Assembly (NCBI GenBank): GCA_963735005.1
Contig: CAVTJA010000010.1
Location: 62,001 to 126,000, forward strand
DNA length: 64,000 nt
Source of the DNA: WTKG01 sp963735005
Lineage (GTDB): Bacteria; Actinomycetota; Actinomycetes; Actinomycetales; Demequinaceae
Direction of reading: 5' to 3'
Shown here: positions 16,841 to 25,871 of the stretch, piece by piece
Position numbering within the stretch: the first letter of the stretch is position 1
How the letters are laid out: every line of letters begins with the position of its first letter
The notes under the pieces: generated by a model
What the model saw: the letters and a program-made list of their open reading frames with translations, nothing else
What the model was told of the DNA's origin: nothing
Database searches by the model: none
Made by a program: the position numbers and the translations under genes

Positions 16841-17643
16841 GCGCTCAGCCGCCCCACAGTGTCCACCACCGGGCCAAGGAACCGCTGCGCAAGTTGCCGG
16901 AACCGCTCGGTTTCGCCGGTCGCCATAAACACGTGCGAGGGGGGCGCAGTGTCGGTGCGCTCGAGGCCCGCCCCCGCGAGCGCCGCGTAGACGTCGCGGG
17001 CGGTCTCGGTGGCGCTGTCCACGAGCGTGACGTCCTCGCCCATCACGTAGCCGATCGCGCCCTGCAGCATCGGGTAGTGGGTACAGCCGAGGATCACCGT
17101 GTCCACCTGAGCCTCCACGAGCGGCTGCAAGTACTCGTGCGCGACCTGCATGACCTCGGGGCCGGCGGTGATGCCCGCCTCGACAAGTTCCACGAACCGC
17201 GGGCAGGCCTGGGACGTCACGGTCACGCCGTTTGCGGCCGCCAGCGCGTCGTCGTAGGCGCCGGACGTGATGGTCGCCGTCGTCCCGATGACCCCGATGC
17301 GCTGGCTACGGGTCGCCTGAATCGCGCGCCGCACCGCAGGCACGATGACCTCGACCACCGGCACGCCGCGCTCGCGCGAGAAGCGCTCGCGGGCGTCACG
17401 CAGCACCGCGGCGGAGGCGCTGTTGCACGCGATGACGAGCATCTTGACGCCGTCCGCCACGAGGGCGTCCATGATCGTGAGAGCGTGCTCGCGCACCTCC
17501 GCGATGGGAAGCGGGCCGTACGGGCCGTTCTTGGTGTCGCCCACGTAGTGGATGGACTCGTTGGGGAGCACGTCCATGATGGCGCGCGCGACCGTGAGGC
17601 CGCCCACGCCGGAGTCGAACACCCCGATCGGCGCGTCACTCAC
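16837..17643 (-). CDS. murI: Glutamate racemase
   Basis: 268 residues. It makes D-glutamate for peptidoglycan. Both catalytic cysteines are present, in VIACNSASA and LGCTHYPML. The N-terminal IGVFDSGVGGLTVARAI and the YVGDTKNGPYGP segment are family signatures. It overlaps DUF2017 upstream by eight bases and the MBL gene downstream by four, so it sits in a tightly coupled operon. Confidence 0.97.
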   Translation of the reverse strand: MSDAPIGVFDSGVGGLTVARAIMDVLPNESIHYVGDTKNGPYGPLPIAEVREHALTIMDALVADGVKMLVIACNSASAAVLRDARERFSRERGVPVVEVIVPAVRRAIQATRSQRIGVIGTTATITSGAYDDALAAANGVTVTSQACPRFVELVEAGITAGPEVMQVAHEYLQPLVEAQVDTVILGCTHYPMLQGAIGYVMGEDVTLVDSATETARDVYAALAGAGLERTDTAPPSHVFMATGETERFRQLAQRFLGPVVDTVGRLSA

Positions 17644-18268
17644 TGGCAGCCTCCTCGTCGTCGCGGACCGCGATCAGCGAATCCTGTAGCCACGCCAGCG
17701 CGTGGTACAGCATGCCCAGCCACACCCGCTCGGGGTCGATGCCGAGCTGCTCGCCCGCGTCGGTCTCGAGCGCATGCTCCGCGAGCGCGATCTCGCTGTG
17801 GAGCCGCTCCGAGTCCTGGTCCGCCTCCACGCCCAGACGGCAGGCGATCACAAGGCGCACGTCGGTGAGGGCAGCCGCGACGGACATCACCTCGTCCGCG
17901 GGAACGCGCCACTCATCGGATTCGCCGCTGAGCTGCTCCCAGATGCGGCGCAGCCGCGCGATCTTGTCGGCGCGCAGTTCGTGCTCCGTGAGGCGGCGGA
18001 ACTCGTCGGCAAGCTCGCGGTCGGCCGATGCGTTGGGCAGCAGGCGCAGCAGCGCAGGGTCGTCAGGCGCGGCGAGGGACTCCTCGAGGCCACGCAGGTG
18101 GCGGAAGAGGTCGTCGTCGTCGCTCGGCTCCGGGTGGGCCACCTGCGCTCCAAGGTCGTCGGCGCCGAGCAGCAGCGCCACGTCCGCGACAAGGCGCGCC
18201 ACCACTAGTCGTTCGTCGGCCTCGAGCAGGGCCACGGCGTCGGCGCCGTCGAGCGCGAAGGCCCTCAT
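17636..18268 (-). CDS. DUF2017 family protein
   Basis: 210 residues, mostly helical and acidic, with the family stretch ADDLGAQVAHPEP near residue 37-50 and a C-terminal RVWLGMLYHALAWLQDSL. DUF2017 genes follow clpS in most actinobacteria, as here, and hint at a link to the ClpS/ClpCP proteolysis pathway, but no function is proven. It overlaps clpS by four bases and murI by eight. Confidence 0.88.
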   Translation of the reverse strand: MRAFALDGADAVALLEADERLVVARLVADVALLLGADDLGAQVAHPEPSDDDDLFRHLRGLEESLAAPDDPALLRLLPNASADRELADEFRRLTEHELRADKIARLRRIWEQLSGESDEWRVPADEVMSVAAALTDVRLVIACRLGVEADQDSERLHSEIALAEHALETDAGEQLGIDPERVWLGMLYHALAWLQDSLIAVRDDEEAASE

Positions 18269-18552
18269 TCGCCCACCCGCCGCATTGTCGCGTTGAGGCC
18301 GTAGCGGTGCATCGCCTGTACGTCGATCTCCATCTTTTCGCGCCCGCCCTCAGAGACCACGGACTGGCCGTCCTCGTGGACCTGGCGCATGCGCCGCTCG
18401 GCCTCAGGCAGCGGGAACCCGAAGTACTCCTGGAACACGCGCGTCACGTAGCTCATGAGGTTGACGGGGTCGTTCCACACGACCGTCTGCCACGCGTCGA
18501 GGGCGTCGCGTGTCGCTTGGCCCCCCTCGGGAGCGTGCTCGGCCTCGGTCAC
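18265..18552 (-). CDS. clpS: ClpS adaptor for Clp protease
   Basis: 95 residues. ClpS binds N-degron substrates and the N-domain of ClpC/ClpA and feeds them to ClpP. The conserved core is WQTVVWNDPVNLMSYVTRVF, with NDPVN as the N-end-rule pocket motif, then AERRMRQVHEDGQSVV and the GREKMEIDVQAMHRYGL segment. Normal length. Upstream, DUF3039 ends three bases from it. Confidence 0.95.
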   Translation of the reverse strand: MTEAEHAPEGGQATRDALDAWQTVVWNDPVNLMSYVTRVFQEYFGFPLPEAERRMRQVHEDGQSVVSEGGREKMEIDVQAMHRYGLNATMRRVGE

Positions 18553-18555
18553 GGG

Positions 18556-18843
18556 CTACTTGTCGCCGTCCCCGTCCTGGGGCGGGAACGCGCCGTCCAG
18601 GATCTCCTTGCACGCGGGGCATACCGGGAAGCGCTTGGGGTCGCGGCCGGGCACCCACACCTTGCCGCATAGCGCGATCACGGGCTCGCCGGTGACGGCG
18701 GACTCGGTGATCTTTTCCTTGCGCACGTAGTGCGCGAAACGTTCCGCGTCGCCCGGCTCGGCGAGCTCGCGGGTCTTCTCCCGGACGATCGTGTCGGTGC
18801 CGACGCTCTTGCGAGGTTCGGCCTCGGGCTCCATTGTGCTCAT
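18556..18843 (-). CDS. DUF3039 zinc-binding protein
   Basis: 95 residues from ATG 18843 (a second ATG lies three codons on). The family core DAERFAHYVRKEKITESAV is followed by GEPVIALCGKVWVPGRDP and FPVCPACKEIL. The cysteines in ALCGK and CPAC suggest a small zinc-binding domain. Function is unknown. It is the first gene of the clpS-DUF2017-murI run and is often placed here in actinobacteria. Confidence 0.88.
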   Translation of the reverse strand: MSTMEPEAEPRKSVGTDTIVREKTRELAEPGDAERFAHYVRKEKITESAVTGEPVIALCGKVWVPGRDPKRFPVCPACKEILDGAFPPQDGDGDK

Positions 18844-18865
18844 GCGCCCATGGTACGCGGCCCGC

Positions 18866-20470
18866 CTAGCTGACGGCGGCGACAAGCCGACCGCTACGGC
18901 GGTCGTAAATCGAGCCCGCCCACCGCGTGGCGAACCACAGCACGAGCGAGCCCGCCGTGAGCCCCGTCACCAGCCCCAGCCAACCCCAAGCCGGGTCGAG
19001 CCGTACGGCGAGCGCGAGCGGCAGGGACACGGGCACGGCGACGGTCCACGCGACAAGCGAAGACACGAGTTGCGCGACGAGGCTGGCGCCCACGGACCCC
19101 ACCTCCGCGGCGAACGGATTCGAGCCAGGCGCGGGTGCGCGGTACGTCATGGTGACCGAGGTGATCGCGGCGACGCCGAGCGACGTCCCGAGCACCCCGA
19201 AGGTCGCGCCGATGACCGCGGGAAGCAGGTCAAAGCGGCCCGTGACCGCCACGGCCACGATCACCGCTGTTCCCGCCAGCGGCGCGCCCCACGTGACGGT
19301 GGCGAGTATGCGCCCGGTCATCACCTCGCGGCCGATGCGCCCCGAGACCACGTCCATCCACAGCGCGGTGCTGTCATACGCGACGTCGTTATGGCGGCCC
19401 CAGCCGATGGTGCCGGCAAGCAGCACGGGCACCGCCAGGACAAGCGCGGCTGGCGCCTTGAACACCGGGTACACGAGCATGAAGAACAGCAACGGGAACA
19501 CCAACACCGACACGAGGTTCGCGAGGTAGCGCGCGTCCGTGAACCAGTACCGCAAGGTGCGCGAGGTGACAGCGACCCGCGCGCGCGAGGAGTGCGTGCC
19601 TTGCCGCTTTGCCTCGGCCCGCACTGCTGCCGCCATCACCGTGTCCTCGCGCTCGCGCATGCCGCCGCCGCGCGCGAGCGGATTCACGAGCGAGTGAGCC
19701 ACGTTGACCCGCCACACCCAGTGCAACAGCGTGACCCACGCCGCGGAGATCGCCAAATGCAAGGTCGCGTCCCCCCAGTGGTGCTTTGAGGCGTCGAACG
19801 CCGCCTGCACCGGCGCGCCGATCGGCGTCCCGCCCAGGATGTCGAGCAGCAGCTTGACGTCGTACTCGAGCACGATCTCGAGCCCGTCCGACACCAGCAG
19901 GTAGATCGCGGGCGTGATGAGCAGCGCGCCGAGCAGCAGTGCCAGGAACATCGCCTCGCGCGACCGGCGTGACTGCAGCACGCGCGCGCTCCACATCACG
20001 GCCACGCGCGCGGAGAACACGATGGTCAGCAGAGTCAGCACCGCGCCGAACATGGCGACCGTCAACGTCGCGGGGCCTTGGGGCCACCACGCCGCGGCGA
20101 GGATCACGAACACGGCGAGGAAGAACAGCGCGGGGATCGTGAGTAGCGACGACGCGGTGAGCCCCGGCATGAGCCGGCGTGCGCCCACGCCGAACGAGGC
20201 GAACCGGCCGGGCTCGAGAGTGTCGTCCACGCCGGTAATGAGCACCGGCACGATCACCCAGCCCAGCATCAGCACGGCGACGATCGCGACGAGCGCCTCG
20301 TACTTGAGATTCGGAGCGTTCTCGCTGATGACGCGCGACGCCCACACCACCGTGGGGAACAGGGAAATGGACCAGATTGCGCCGCCGATGAGGACCAGCA
20401 TCCGCCACCACTCCCGCCGCAATTGGTGCACGGTCGTGGTGTAGCGGAGGCTCAGGATTGTCTTAACCAC
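18866..20470 (-). CDS. ABC transporter permease (exporter-type, ~12 helices)
   Basis: 534 residues with about twelve hydrophobic helices in two halves and a basic cytoplasmic loop near the middle (VRAEAKRQGTHSSRAR). No substrate-binding or periplasmic domain is present. It overlaps the end of the ATPase gene upstream by 19 bases, so the two form a two-gene ABC transporter. The layout resembles actinobacterial ABC-2-like exporters. The substrate cannot be told from sequence; lipid, peptide or drug efflux are options. Confidence 0.75.
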   Translation of the reverse strand: MVKTILSLRYTTTVHQLRREWWRMLVLIGGAIWSISLFPTVVWASRVISENAPNLKYEALVAIVAVLMLGWVIVPVLITGVDDTLEPGRFASFGVGARRLMPGLTASSLLTIPALFFLAVFVILAAAWWPQGPATLTVAMFGAVLTLLTIVFSARVAVMWSARVLQSRRSREAMFLALLLGALLITPAIYLLVSDGLEIVLEYDVKLLLDILGGTPIGAPVQAAFDASKHHWGDATLHLAISAAWVTLLHWVWRVNVAHSLVNPLARGGGMREREDTVMAAAVRAEAKRQGTHSSRARVAVTSRTLRYWFTDARYLANLVSVLVFPLLFFMLVYPVFKAPAALVLAVPVLLAGTIGWGRHNDVAYDSTALWMDVVSGRIGREVMTGRILATVTWGAPLAGTAVIVAVAVTGRFDLLPAVIGATFGVLGTSLGVAAITSVTMTYRAPAPGSNPFAAEVGSVGASLVAQLVSSLVAWTVAVPVSLPLALAVRLDPAWGWLGLVTGLTAGSLVLWFATRWAGSIYDRRSGRLVAAVS

Positions 20471-21240
20471 GTCAAATCCCGCTCGTCCTCAACCTTGCCG
20501 ACCAACGCGACGAACCGGTCCTCAAGGTCCATGCCGTCCCGCACATCGTCAAGCGTGCCGACGGCGAGGATCTTGCCGTCGCCGATGATCGCTACGTGGT
20601 TGCATAGCCGCTCCACAAGCGCCATCACGTGGCTCGACATCACCACGGTGCCGCCCGAGTCGACGAAGCTCCACAGGATGCGCCGGATGGCGCTGGCCGA
20701 GACTGGGTCAACGGCCTCGAAAGGCTCGTCGAGGACGAGCACGCGCGGGGCGTGCACGAGCGCGCACGCGAGCGCGATCTTCTTGGTCATGCCCGCCGAA
20801 AAGTCCGTGACGAGCGTGCGCCCGGCGCTATTGAGGTCAAGGGCGGCTAGGAGGTCGTCTCTGCGCTCCTTGACCGTCTCGGGGTCCATGCCGCGCAGGA
20901 GCCCCGCATACGAGATCAGCTCTGCGCCCGTGAGCCGGTCGAAACTGCGCAGGCCGTCGGGAAGGACCCCGAGCATCGGCTTGGCCCGGTCTGGGTCCGC
21001 CCACAGGTCAACGCCGTGGACCAGCACCTTGCCCTTGTCAGGCAGCAGCAGCCCCGTGGCCATCGACAGGGTGGTGGTCTTGCCCGCCCCGTTGGGGCCA
21101 ACGACGCCAAAGAACGATCCCGCCGGGATGTCGAGGTCAATGCCGTCGACTGCAACGACCGAGCCGAACGCCTTGCGCATGCCTGTCAGGCGCAACGCCG
21201 GCAGCGTCTCCGCGGGTCCGGCCGAGGTCGGTATTGCCAT
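20452..21240 (-). CDS. ABC transporter ATP-binding protein
   Basis: About 262 residues; ATG at 21240 is preferred over GTG two codons upstream. Walker A is GPNGAGKTT, the signature loop is the variant FSAGMTKK rather than LSGGQ, Walker B is VLVLDEPF and the switch His is in VVMSSHVMALV. The SAGM signature is seen in several ABC-2 exporter ATPases. It would energise the membrane partner encoded next. A CaCA antiporter ends 16 bases upstream of it on the same strand. Confidence 0.88.
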   Translation of the reverse strand: MAIPTSAGPAETLPALRLTGMRKAFGSVVAVDGIDLDIPAGSFFGVVGPNGAGKTTTLSMATGLLLPDKGKVLVHGVDLWADPDRAKPMLGVLPDGLRSFDRLTGAELISYAGLLRGMDPETVKERRDDLLAALDLNSAGRTLVTDFSAGMTKKIALACALVHAPRVLVLDEPFEAVDPVSASAIRRILWSFVDSGGTVVMSSHVMALVERLCNHVAIIGDGKILAVGTLDDVRDGMDLEDRFVALVGKVEDERDLTWLRQS

Positions 21241-21256
21241 CCCCACAGCCTAGGCG

Positions 21257-22222
21257 CTAGAGAGCGGTCGCCAGCAGGAATGCGGTGTATCCCACGAACG
21301 CCAGGACGAGCACCGCCCCCTCGATCCGGTTGATGCGGCCATCGCGGCCCCAGCGGATGCCGAACGCGGCCATCGCGACGGTGACCGCGGCCAGCACGGG
21401 AAGGTCGCGGGCGAGAATCGCGTGGTCCACCGCGGCTGGCGAAATCGCGCCGGCGAGGCCCACGACGCCGAGCCCGTTGAACAGCGACGAGCCGATGACG
21501 TTTCCCAGCACCAGGTCGTTCTCGCCCTTGCGCGCGGCGGCGATGGCGCTCGCCAGCTCCGGAAGCGACGTTCCGATCGCGATGACGGTCAGGCCGATCA
21601 CGAGGTCGCTGACGCCAAGGTCGCGCGCAATGTGTACGGCGCCGTCGACGAGGAAGTGGGACGAGACCACCAGCAGCACGAGCCCCACGAGCAGCCACGT
21701 TATGGCCGCGCGCCGGGTGAGGTGGTGCTCCTTTGCCTCCTGCTCCACGTCCTCGGCGAGAACGTCCTTCTTGACGCGCAGCCCCGCCCAGATGCTCCAC
21801 GCGAGGAACCCGGCGAAGGCCACGAGTAGCACCACCGCGTCTAGCCGCGACAGCTCGTAGTCGCGAAACAGCCAGAACGCGAGCGCGGTCGCGGCCAGCA
21901 GGATGGGGATCTCTTGGCGGAGGATCCCGCGCCGGACGCCGATCGGCGCGATCAGCGCCGTCACGCCAAGGATCAGCGCTATGTTCGCGATGTTGGAGCC
22001 GTACGCGTTGCCAAGCGCGAGCTCGGGGTTGCCGCCCGCGGCCGCGAAGCCGGACACCACCAGTTCCGGCGCGGAGGTGCCGAAGCCGATCACCACCATG
22101 CCGATCAGCAGCGGCCGCAGCCCAAGGTGCTTTGCCACGCCCGCGCTGCCCAGCACGAAGCGATCCGCGCTCCAGCCGAGCACGACTAGGCCCGCGATCA
22201 GCTCGATCACCGCGACGGTCAT
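21257..22222 (-). CDS. Calcium/sodium antiporter (CaCA family, YrbG type)
   Basis: 321 residues with about ten membrane helices. Both alpha repeats are intact: GFGTSAPELVVSGF with GNAYGSNIANIAL in the first half, and AIGTSLPELASAI with GNVIGSSLFNGLG in the second. The acidic residues of the PEL motifs bind the cations. A charged cytoplasmic loop (DVEQEAKEHHLTRR) separates the halves. It would expel Ca2+ in exchange for Na+ or H+ across the cell membrane. Confidence 0.92.
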   Translation of the reverse strand: MTVAVIELIAGLVVLGWSADRFVLGSAGVAKHLGLRPLLIGMVVIGFGTSAPELVVSGFAAAGGNPELALGNAYGSNIANIALILGVTALIAPIGVRRGILRQEIPILLAATALAFWLFRDYELSRLDAVVLLVAFAGFLAWSIWAGLRVKKDVLAEDVEQEAKEHHLTRRAAITWLLVGLVLLVVSSHFLVDGAVHIARDLGVSDLVIGLTVIAIGTSLPELASAIAAARKGENDLVLGNVIGSSLFNGLGVVGLAGAISPAAVDHAILARDLPVLAAVTVAMAAFGIRWGRDGRINRIEGAVLVLAFVGYTAFLLATAL

Positions 22223-22320
22223 GAGGCGAGGCTAGCCGATGCGATGGCACGCCCCGGCGTGCTCGTGCGTTGGAAGCGTAAGCGCCGGCGCTGAGGGCCG
22301 GGCCTGACCGAGAGGCAGAC

Positions 22321-23280
22321 GTGTACTCCGACCTGATGCGCAAGCGCCGCCCCCTCCCCGACCCCGTCTCCACGGCATCGGCCCCATGGACGGCCCGCGC
22401 CGTGTTCGCTGCGCTCTTCGACTTCGTGGTGAAGCAGGCGACGTCGTGCCTGTTCGCGGCCTTGATCCTGGTGGGACTCGCCGTGACGGCGATAGTCGAC
22501 CTCCCCTGGCCGCGGTACGACGCCCTGCTCGTCTACGCACTCGCGGTGACGCTGGTGCTGTGGCTCACCAAGTGGGAGACGAATCGCGAGCTAGGCGTGA
22601 TTTTCGGGTTCCACCTGCTGGGCCTAGGCGCCGAGATTTGGGGAGTCTCGGTGGGCGCGTGGTCATATACGGACGAAGGCAACGCCCGCATCTTCGACGT
22701 GCCGCTGTTCTCGGGCTTCATGTACGCGTCGATCGGCTCGTACATTTGCCAGGCCTGGCGGCGGCTCGACATGCGCGTGACCGAATACCGGCCGGTGCTG
22801 ATGACGACGGTCGCGGTGCTCATGTACGTGAACTTCTTCACGGACGACATCGGCCCGGACATGCGCATCCCGTTGTCGTTCGCCGCGCTTGTGGTGCTTG
22901 GCCGCACCCGAATCCACTTCACGGTCGCCGGCAGGCGCATCAGGATGCCGCTCGCCATCGGGATCGCGCTTACGGGCATGGTCGTGTGGCTCGCCGAGAA
23001 CGTCGGCACCTACTTTGGCGCGTGGACGTGGGCGTATCAGCGAGACGGCTGGGAGATGGTGCACGTGGGCACGATGGGCAGCTGGGCCATCCTCGTGAGC
23101 CTCAGCTTCGCGCTCATCGCGACCGTCAAACTGTTCGAGGGCCGCCTCTACGGCCACCCAGGGGACCGGGCGAGCGTTGAAGCATCGCACCATAGGTACG
23201 CTCGGCGCGAGGAATCGCACGCCACGGGAAATTCTGGACTCCCCCAGATGGGCGACGCAAAAACAGCCCTCGCCCGCTAA
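22321..23280 (+). CDS. DUF817 family membrane protein
   Basis: 319 residues from GTG 22321, or 314 from ATG 22336. About eight helices; conserved features include KWETNRELGVIFGFHLLGLGAE (first half), GVSVGAWSY, PLFSGFMYASIGSYICQAWRR, NFFTDDIGPD and WAYQRDGWEMVHVGTMGSW. These are typical of DUF817, whose function is unknown. The last ~45 residues are hydrophilic and not conserved. The gene stands alone, divergent from the CaCA antiporter. Confidence 0.85.
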   Translation: MYSDLMRKRRPLPDPVSTASAPWTARAVFAALFDFVVKQATSCLFAALILVGLAVTAIVDLPWPRYDALLVYALAVTLVLWLTKWETNRELGVIFGFHLLGLGAEIWGVSVGAWSYTDEGNARIFDVPLFSGFMYASIGSYICQAWRRLDMRVTEYRPVLMTTVAVLMYVNFFTDDIGPDMRIPLSFAALVVLGRTRIHFTVAGRRIRMPLAIGIALTGMVVWLAENVGTYFGAWTWAYQRDGWEMVHVGTMGSWAILVSLSFALIATVKLFEGRLYGHPGDRASVEASHHRYARREESHATGNSGLPQMGDAKTALAR

Positions 23281-23294
23281 GGTGGGGGCAACCG

Positions 23295-23307
23295 TACAAC
23301 AGTTGTA
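23295..23307. promoter_or_regulatory. Possible operator upstream of desaturase gene
   Basis: A 13-bp palindrome, TACAAC-A-GTTGTA, 53 bases before the desaturase start, in a GC-rich intergenic gap. Its AT-rich perfect symmetry suggests a repressor site for the desaturase gene. No binding factor is known. Confidence 0.35.
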
Positions 23308-23359
23308 AGCACGCACATCGGCCTTGTAGCCGACGTTCCTATCGGCAAGAGGTCTGTAT

Positions 23360-24454
23360 ATGAGTTCCACCGCACCCACCGCGCCCGTTGTTAGCGCCCT
23401 TCTCGACGTCGAGAAGGTGCCGTACACGACCACGTACGCGAAGCTCGCGAAGACGGTGCGAGATGCGGGGCTCATGAAGCGCCGTTACGACTTCTACGCG
23501 CTGCTCACGCTCGGGCTCGGCGCGATGGTCGCAGGCATCATGGTGTCGTTCATCATGATGGGCGACTCGTGGTTTCAGCTGCTGAACGCCGTCGCGCTCG
23601 GGCTCGTGCTCGCGCAGTTCGGGTTCCTTGGGCACGAGGCCTCGCACCGCGCGATCTTCGCCACCGGCCCCCGCAACGACAGCGCCGGCCGGGTCGTCTC
23701 GACCCTCGTGCTCGGCCTCAGCTACTCGTGGTGGATGAACAAGCACAACCGCCACCACGCGAACCCGAACGTCATGAACGTCGACCCGGACATCGCCACC
23801 GACACCATCTCGTTCCACGAGGACGCCGCCGTCGACAAGACCGGCTTCATGAAGTGGTTCACGCAACGCCAGGGCACCCTGTTCTTCCCGCTCCTCACCC
23901 TTGAGGGCATCAACCTTCACTACAAGTCTGTGGAGTGGCTCGTGAAGCCGAGCAACCGCGTCGTCAAGGGACGCGCGTTTGAGCTGTCGCTGCTCGCCGT
24001 GCGCTGGACCGTGTACCTGGGCCTGCTGTTCTGGGCCCTTCCGATCGGGATGGCATTCGCGTTCCTTGGCGTTCAGCTCGCGGTCTTCGGCCTGTACCTT
24101 GGCGCGTCGTTCGCGCCGAACCACAAGGGCATGCCGATCATCCCCGAGAACTCCAAGGTGGACTTCCTGTCCAAGCAGGTGCTCACGAGCCGCAACATCA
24201 AGGGCCCGTTCGCGACCTTCCTGCTTGGCGGCCTCAACTACCAGGTTGAGCACCACCTGTTCCCGTCGATGGCGCGGCCGTACCTGCGCCGCACGCGCAC
24301 GATCGTCAAGGAGCACTGCGAGCAGCTGGGCATCCCCTACACGGAGACGACGCTCGGCAATTCGTACATGATCGTGATGCAGTACCTGAACCGCGTGGGC
24401 CTGTCCGCCCGCGACCCGTTCCACTGCCCCGTCGCTGGCGAATACGGCCGCTAA
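23360..24454 (+). CDS. Membrane fatty acid desaturase (acyl-CoA/DesA3-like)
   Basis: 364 residues. A di-iron membrane desaturase that puts a double bond into fatty acyl chains, probably to keep membranes fluid. The three histidine boxes are present: GHEASH, HNRHHANPN and QVEHHLFPSM. Four main membrane helices lie between them. Length and spacing match the actinobacterial DesA3/linoleoyl-CoA desaturase class. Electrons would come from a ferredoxin or flavoprotein not encoded here. The palindrome at 23295 lies in its upstream region. Confidence 0.92.
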   Translation: MSSTAPTAPVVSALLDVEKVPYTTTYAKLAKTVRDAGLMKRRYDFYALLTLGLGAMVAGIMVSFIMMGDSWFQLLNAVALGLVLAQFGFLGHEASHRAIFATGPRNDSAGRVVSTLVLGLSYSWWMNKHNRHHANPNVMNVDPDIATDTISFHEDAAVDKTGFMKWFTQRQGTLFFPLLTLEGINLHYKSVEWLVKPSNRVVKGRAFELSLLAVRWTVYLGLLFWALPIGMAFAFLGVQLAVFGLYLGASFAPNHKGMPIIPENSKVDFLSKQVLTSRNIKGPFATFLLGGLNYQVEHHLFPSMARPYLRRTRTIVKEHCEQLGIPYTETTLGNSYMIVMQYLNRVGLSARDPFHCPVAGEYGR

Positions 24455-24463
24455 CGCCAGGGC

Positions 24464-25450
24464 CTACCGCGCGGCGCCCGCGTCCTTCGGGATCGCCGCA
24501 ACCGGAGTAACGACGACGCGCCCCACGTTTGCGACGGCCTTGCGGACTGCGGCGGCCGCGACCAGCGCCACACTCGTGAACTCTGCGACTGAGCTCTCGC
24601 CGCGGCACTCGACCGTGGCGGCGACCACCAACTGGTGACCGCTCCAGCGCAGCCTCAGCTCCCGGATCGGTAGCCCCCCGAGCGCGCCCGTCAACGCCTC
24701 GCGCACGGCGTGCTCCACCTCTGGCTCAACGCCGTCCAGCAGGCGCCGCCCGACGTCCCGCGCTGCACTGATCAGCAGCCACACGATCGCGAGCCCGACC
24801 AGCAGCCCGATCAGTGGGTCCGCTAGCGGGAACCCTGCCCACACGGCCACCGCGCCTGCGGCAACCGCGAGCGACGTGAGCCCATCGGTGCGCGCGTGCA
24901 GGCCGTCCGCCACGAGCGCGGCGGACCCGATGCGGTGCCCCACGCGGATGCGATACGCGGCCACCGCCTCGTTGCCCGCGAACCCGACGAGTCCGGCGGC
25001 GAACACCCACCACACGTGGTGGATGTCCTGAGGCTCGGCGAGCCGGCGAATCGACTCGACGATGACGATCACCGACGACACGGCGATCATGACGAGCACG
25101 AAGACGCCCGCCACGTCCTCCACGCGGCCGAAGCCGTGCGTGTAGGTGCGGGAGGCGGGGCGCCGTGCGAGCACGAACGCGATCCACAGCGGGAAGGCGG
25201 TGAGCACGTCCGAGAAGTTGTGAATCGTGTCTGCAAGCAGCGCCACCGAGCCGCTGACGGCGAAGATCGCCAGCTGCGCGATCGCGGTCGCCCCGAGCGC
25301 GATGAGCGACACCTTGACGGCGCGCACGCCCGCGCGGCTGGACTCCAGGGCGTCGTCGATGCGGTCGGCGGCGCCGTGCGAATGCGGCGTGAACGTGTGT
25401 GCGAGCCAGCCCTTGAGGCCGCCGCCGTGCTCGTCGAGGTCCGAGCTCAT
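24464..25450 (-). CDS. Cation diffusion facilitator metal exporter
   Basis: 328 residues, six membrane helices. The metal site residues are in ADTIHNFSDVL (helix 2) and ADGLHARTDGLTS (helix 5), the Asp/His pattern of zinc-type CDF proteins. A cytoplasmic ferredoxin-like domain follows from about residue 225. It would export Zn2+ (or Co2+/Cd2+/Mn2+) by proton exchange. The start overlaps the stop of the ArsR regulator gene by four bases, so the pair forms a metal-responsive operon. Confidence 0.92.
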   Translation of the reverse strand: MSSDLDEHGGGLKGWLAHTFTPHSHGAADRIDDALESSRAGVRAVKVSLIALGATAIAQLAIFAVSGSVALLADTIHNFSDVLTAFPLWIAFVLARRPASRTYTHGFGRVEDVAGVFVLVMIAVSSVIVIVESIRRLAEPQDIHHVWWVFAAGLVGFAGNEAVAAYRIRVGHRIGSAALVADGLHARTDGLTSLAVAAGAVAVWAGFPLADPLIGLLVGLAIVWLLISAARDVGRRLLDGVEPEVEHAVREALTGALGGLPIRELRLRWSGHQLVVAATVECRGESSVAEFTSVALVAAAAVRKAVANVGRVVVTPVAAIPKDAGAAR

Positions 25451-25803
25451 GATGCGCCGCCGTGGTGGTGACGCGGGGTGCCGTCGACGGTGTGCTCAGC
25501 CTGGTCGATCGCGTCCTTCACGAGACCAAGGATGTGGTCGTTGGCGAGCCGGTAATGCACCCTGGTGCCCTCATGCCGGGTGGTCACGGCGCGGGCCATG
25601 CGGAGCTTCGCCAGGTGCTGCGAGACGGCGGCGGGAGCCTTCGCGACGATCTCGGCCAGGTCCCCCACCGACTTCTCGCCGTCCCCGAGCGCGAGCACGA
25701 TGCGCACGCGCGTCGCGTCGGCGAGCAGGCCGAAGACCTCCGCCGCGATTTCGACGAAGGGATCGTCGGGCGAGTACTGCGCTCCCTGCATATCTGCGTT
25801 CAT
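25447..25803 (-). CDS. ArsR/SmtB family metal-sensing repressor
   Basis: 118 residues from ATG 25803; another ATG lies two codons upstream. The winged helix is clear: EVFGLLADATRVRIVLALG, then VGDLAEIVAKAPAAVSQHLAKLRMA (recognition helix) and HEGTRVHYRLANDHI (wing). The C-terminal HTVDGTPRHHHGG is histidine-rich and could hold a zinc site, as in CzrA/NmtR-like members. It likely represses itself and the overlapping CDF exporter until metal is bound. Confidence 0.9.
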   Translation of the reverse strand: MNADMQGAQYSPDDPFVEIAAEVFGLLADATRVRIVLALGDGEKSVGDLAEIVAKAPAAVSQHLAKLRMARAVTTRHEGTRVHYRLANDHILGLVKDAIDQAEHTVDGTPRHHHGGAS

Positions 25804-25808
25804 ACGCA
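25787..25808. promoter_or_regulatory. Possible ArsR operator over the regulator start
   Basis: On the minus strand TGCGTAT-GAACGCAG-ATATGCA forms an imperfect inverted repeat (six of seven positions pair) over the first codons of the ArsR gene. The ATGAAC and GATAT words recall SmtB/CzrA sites. Support is limited to the pattern and its place. Confidence 0.3.
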
Positions 25809-25871
25809 CATACTAACGAAGGGTGAAGAGGCGCGTCTACCCCTCGGCAGCTCGCCGCTACCCGGCTGCCG

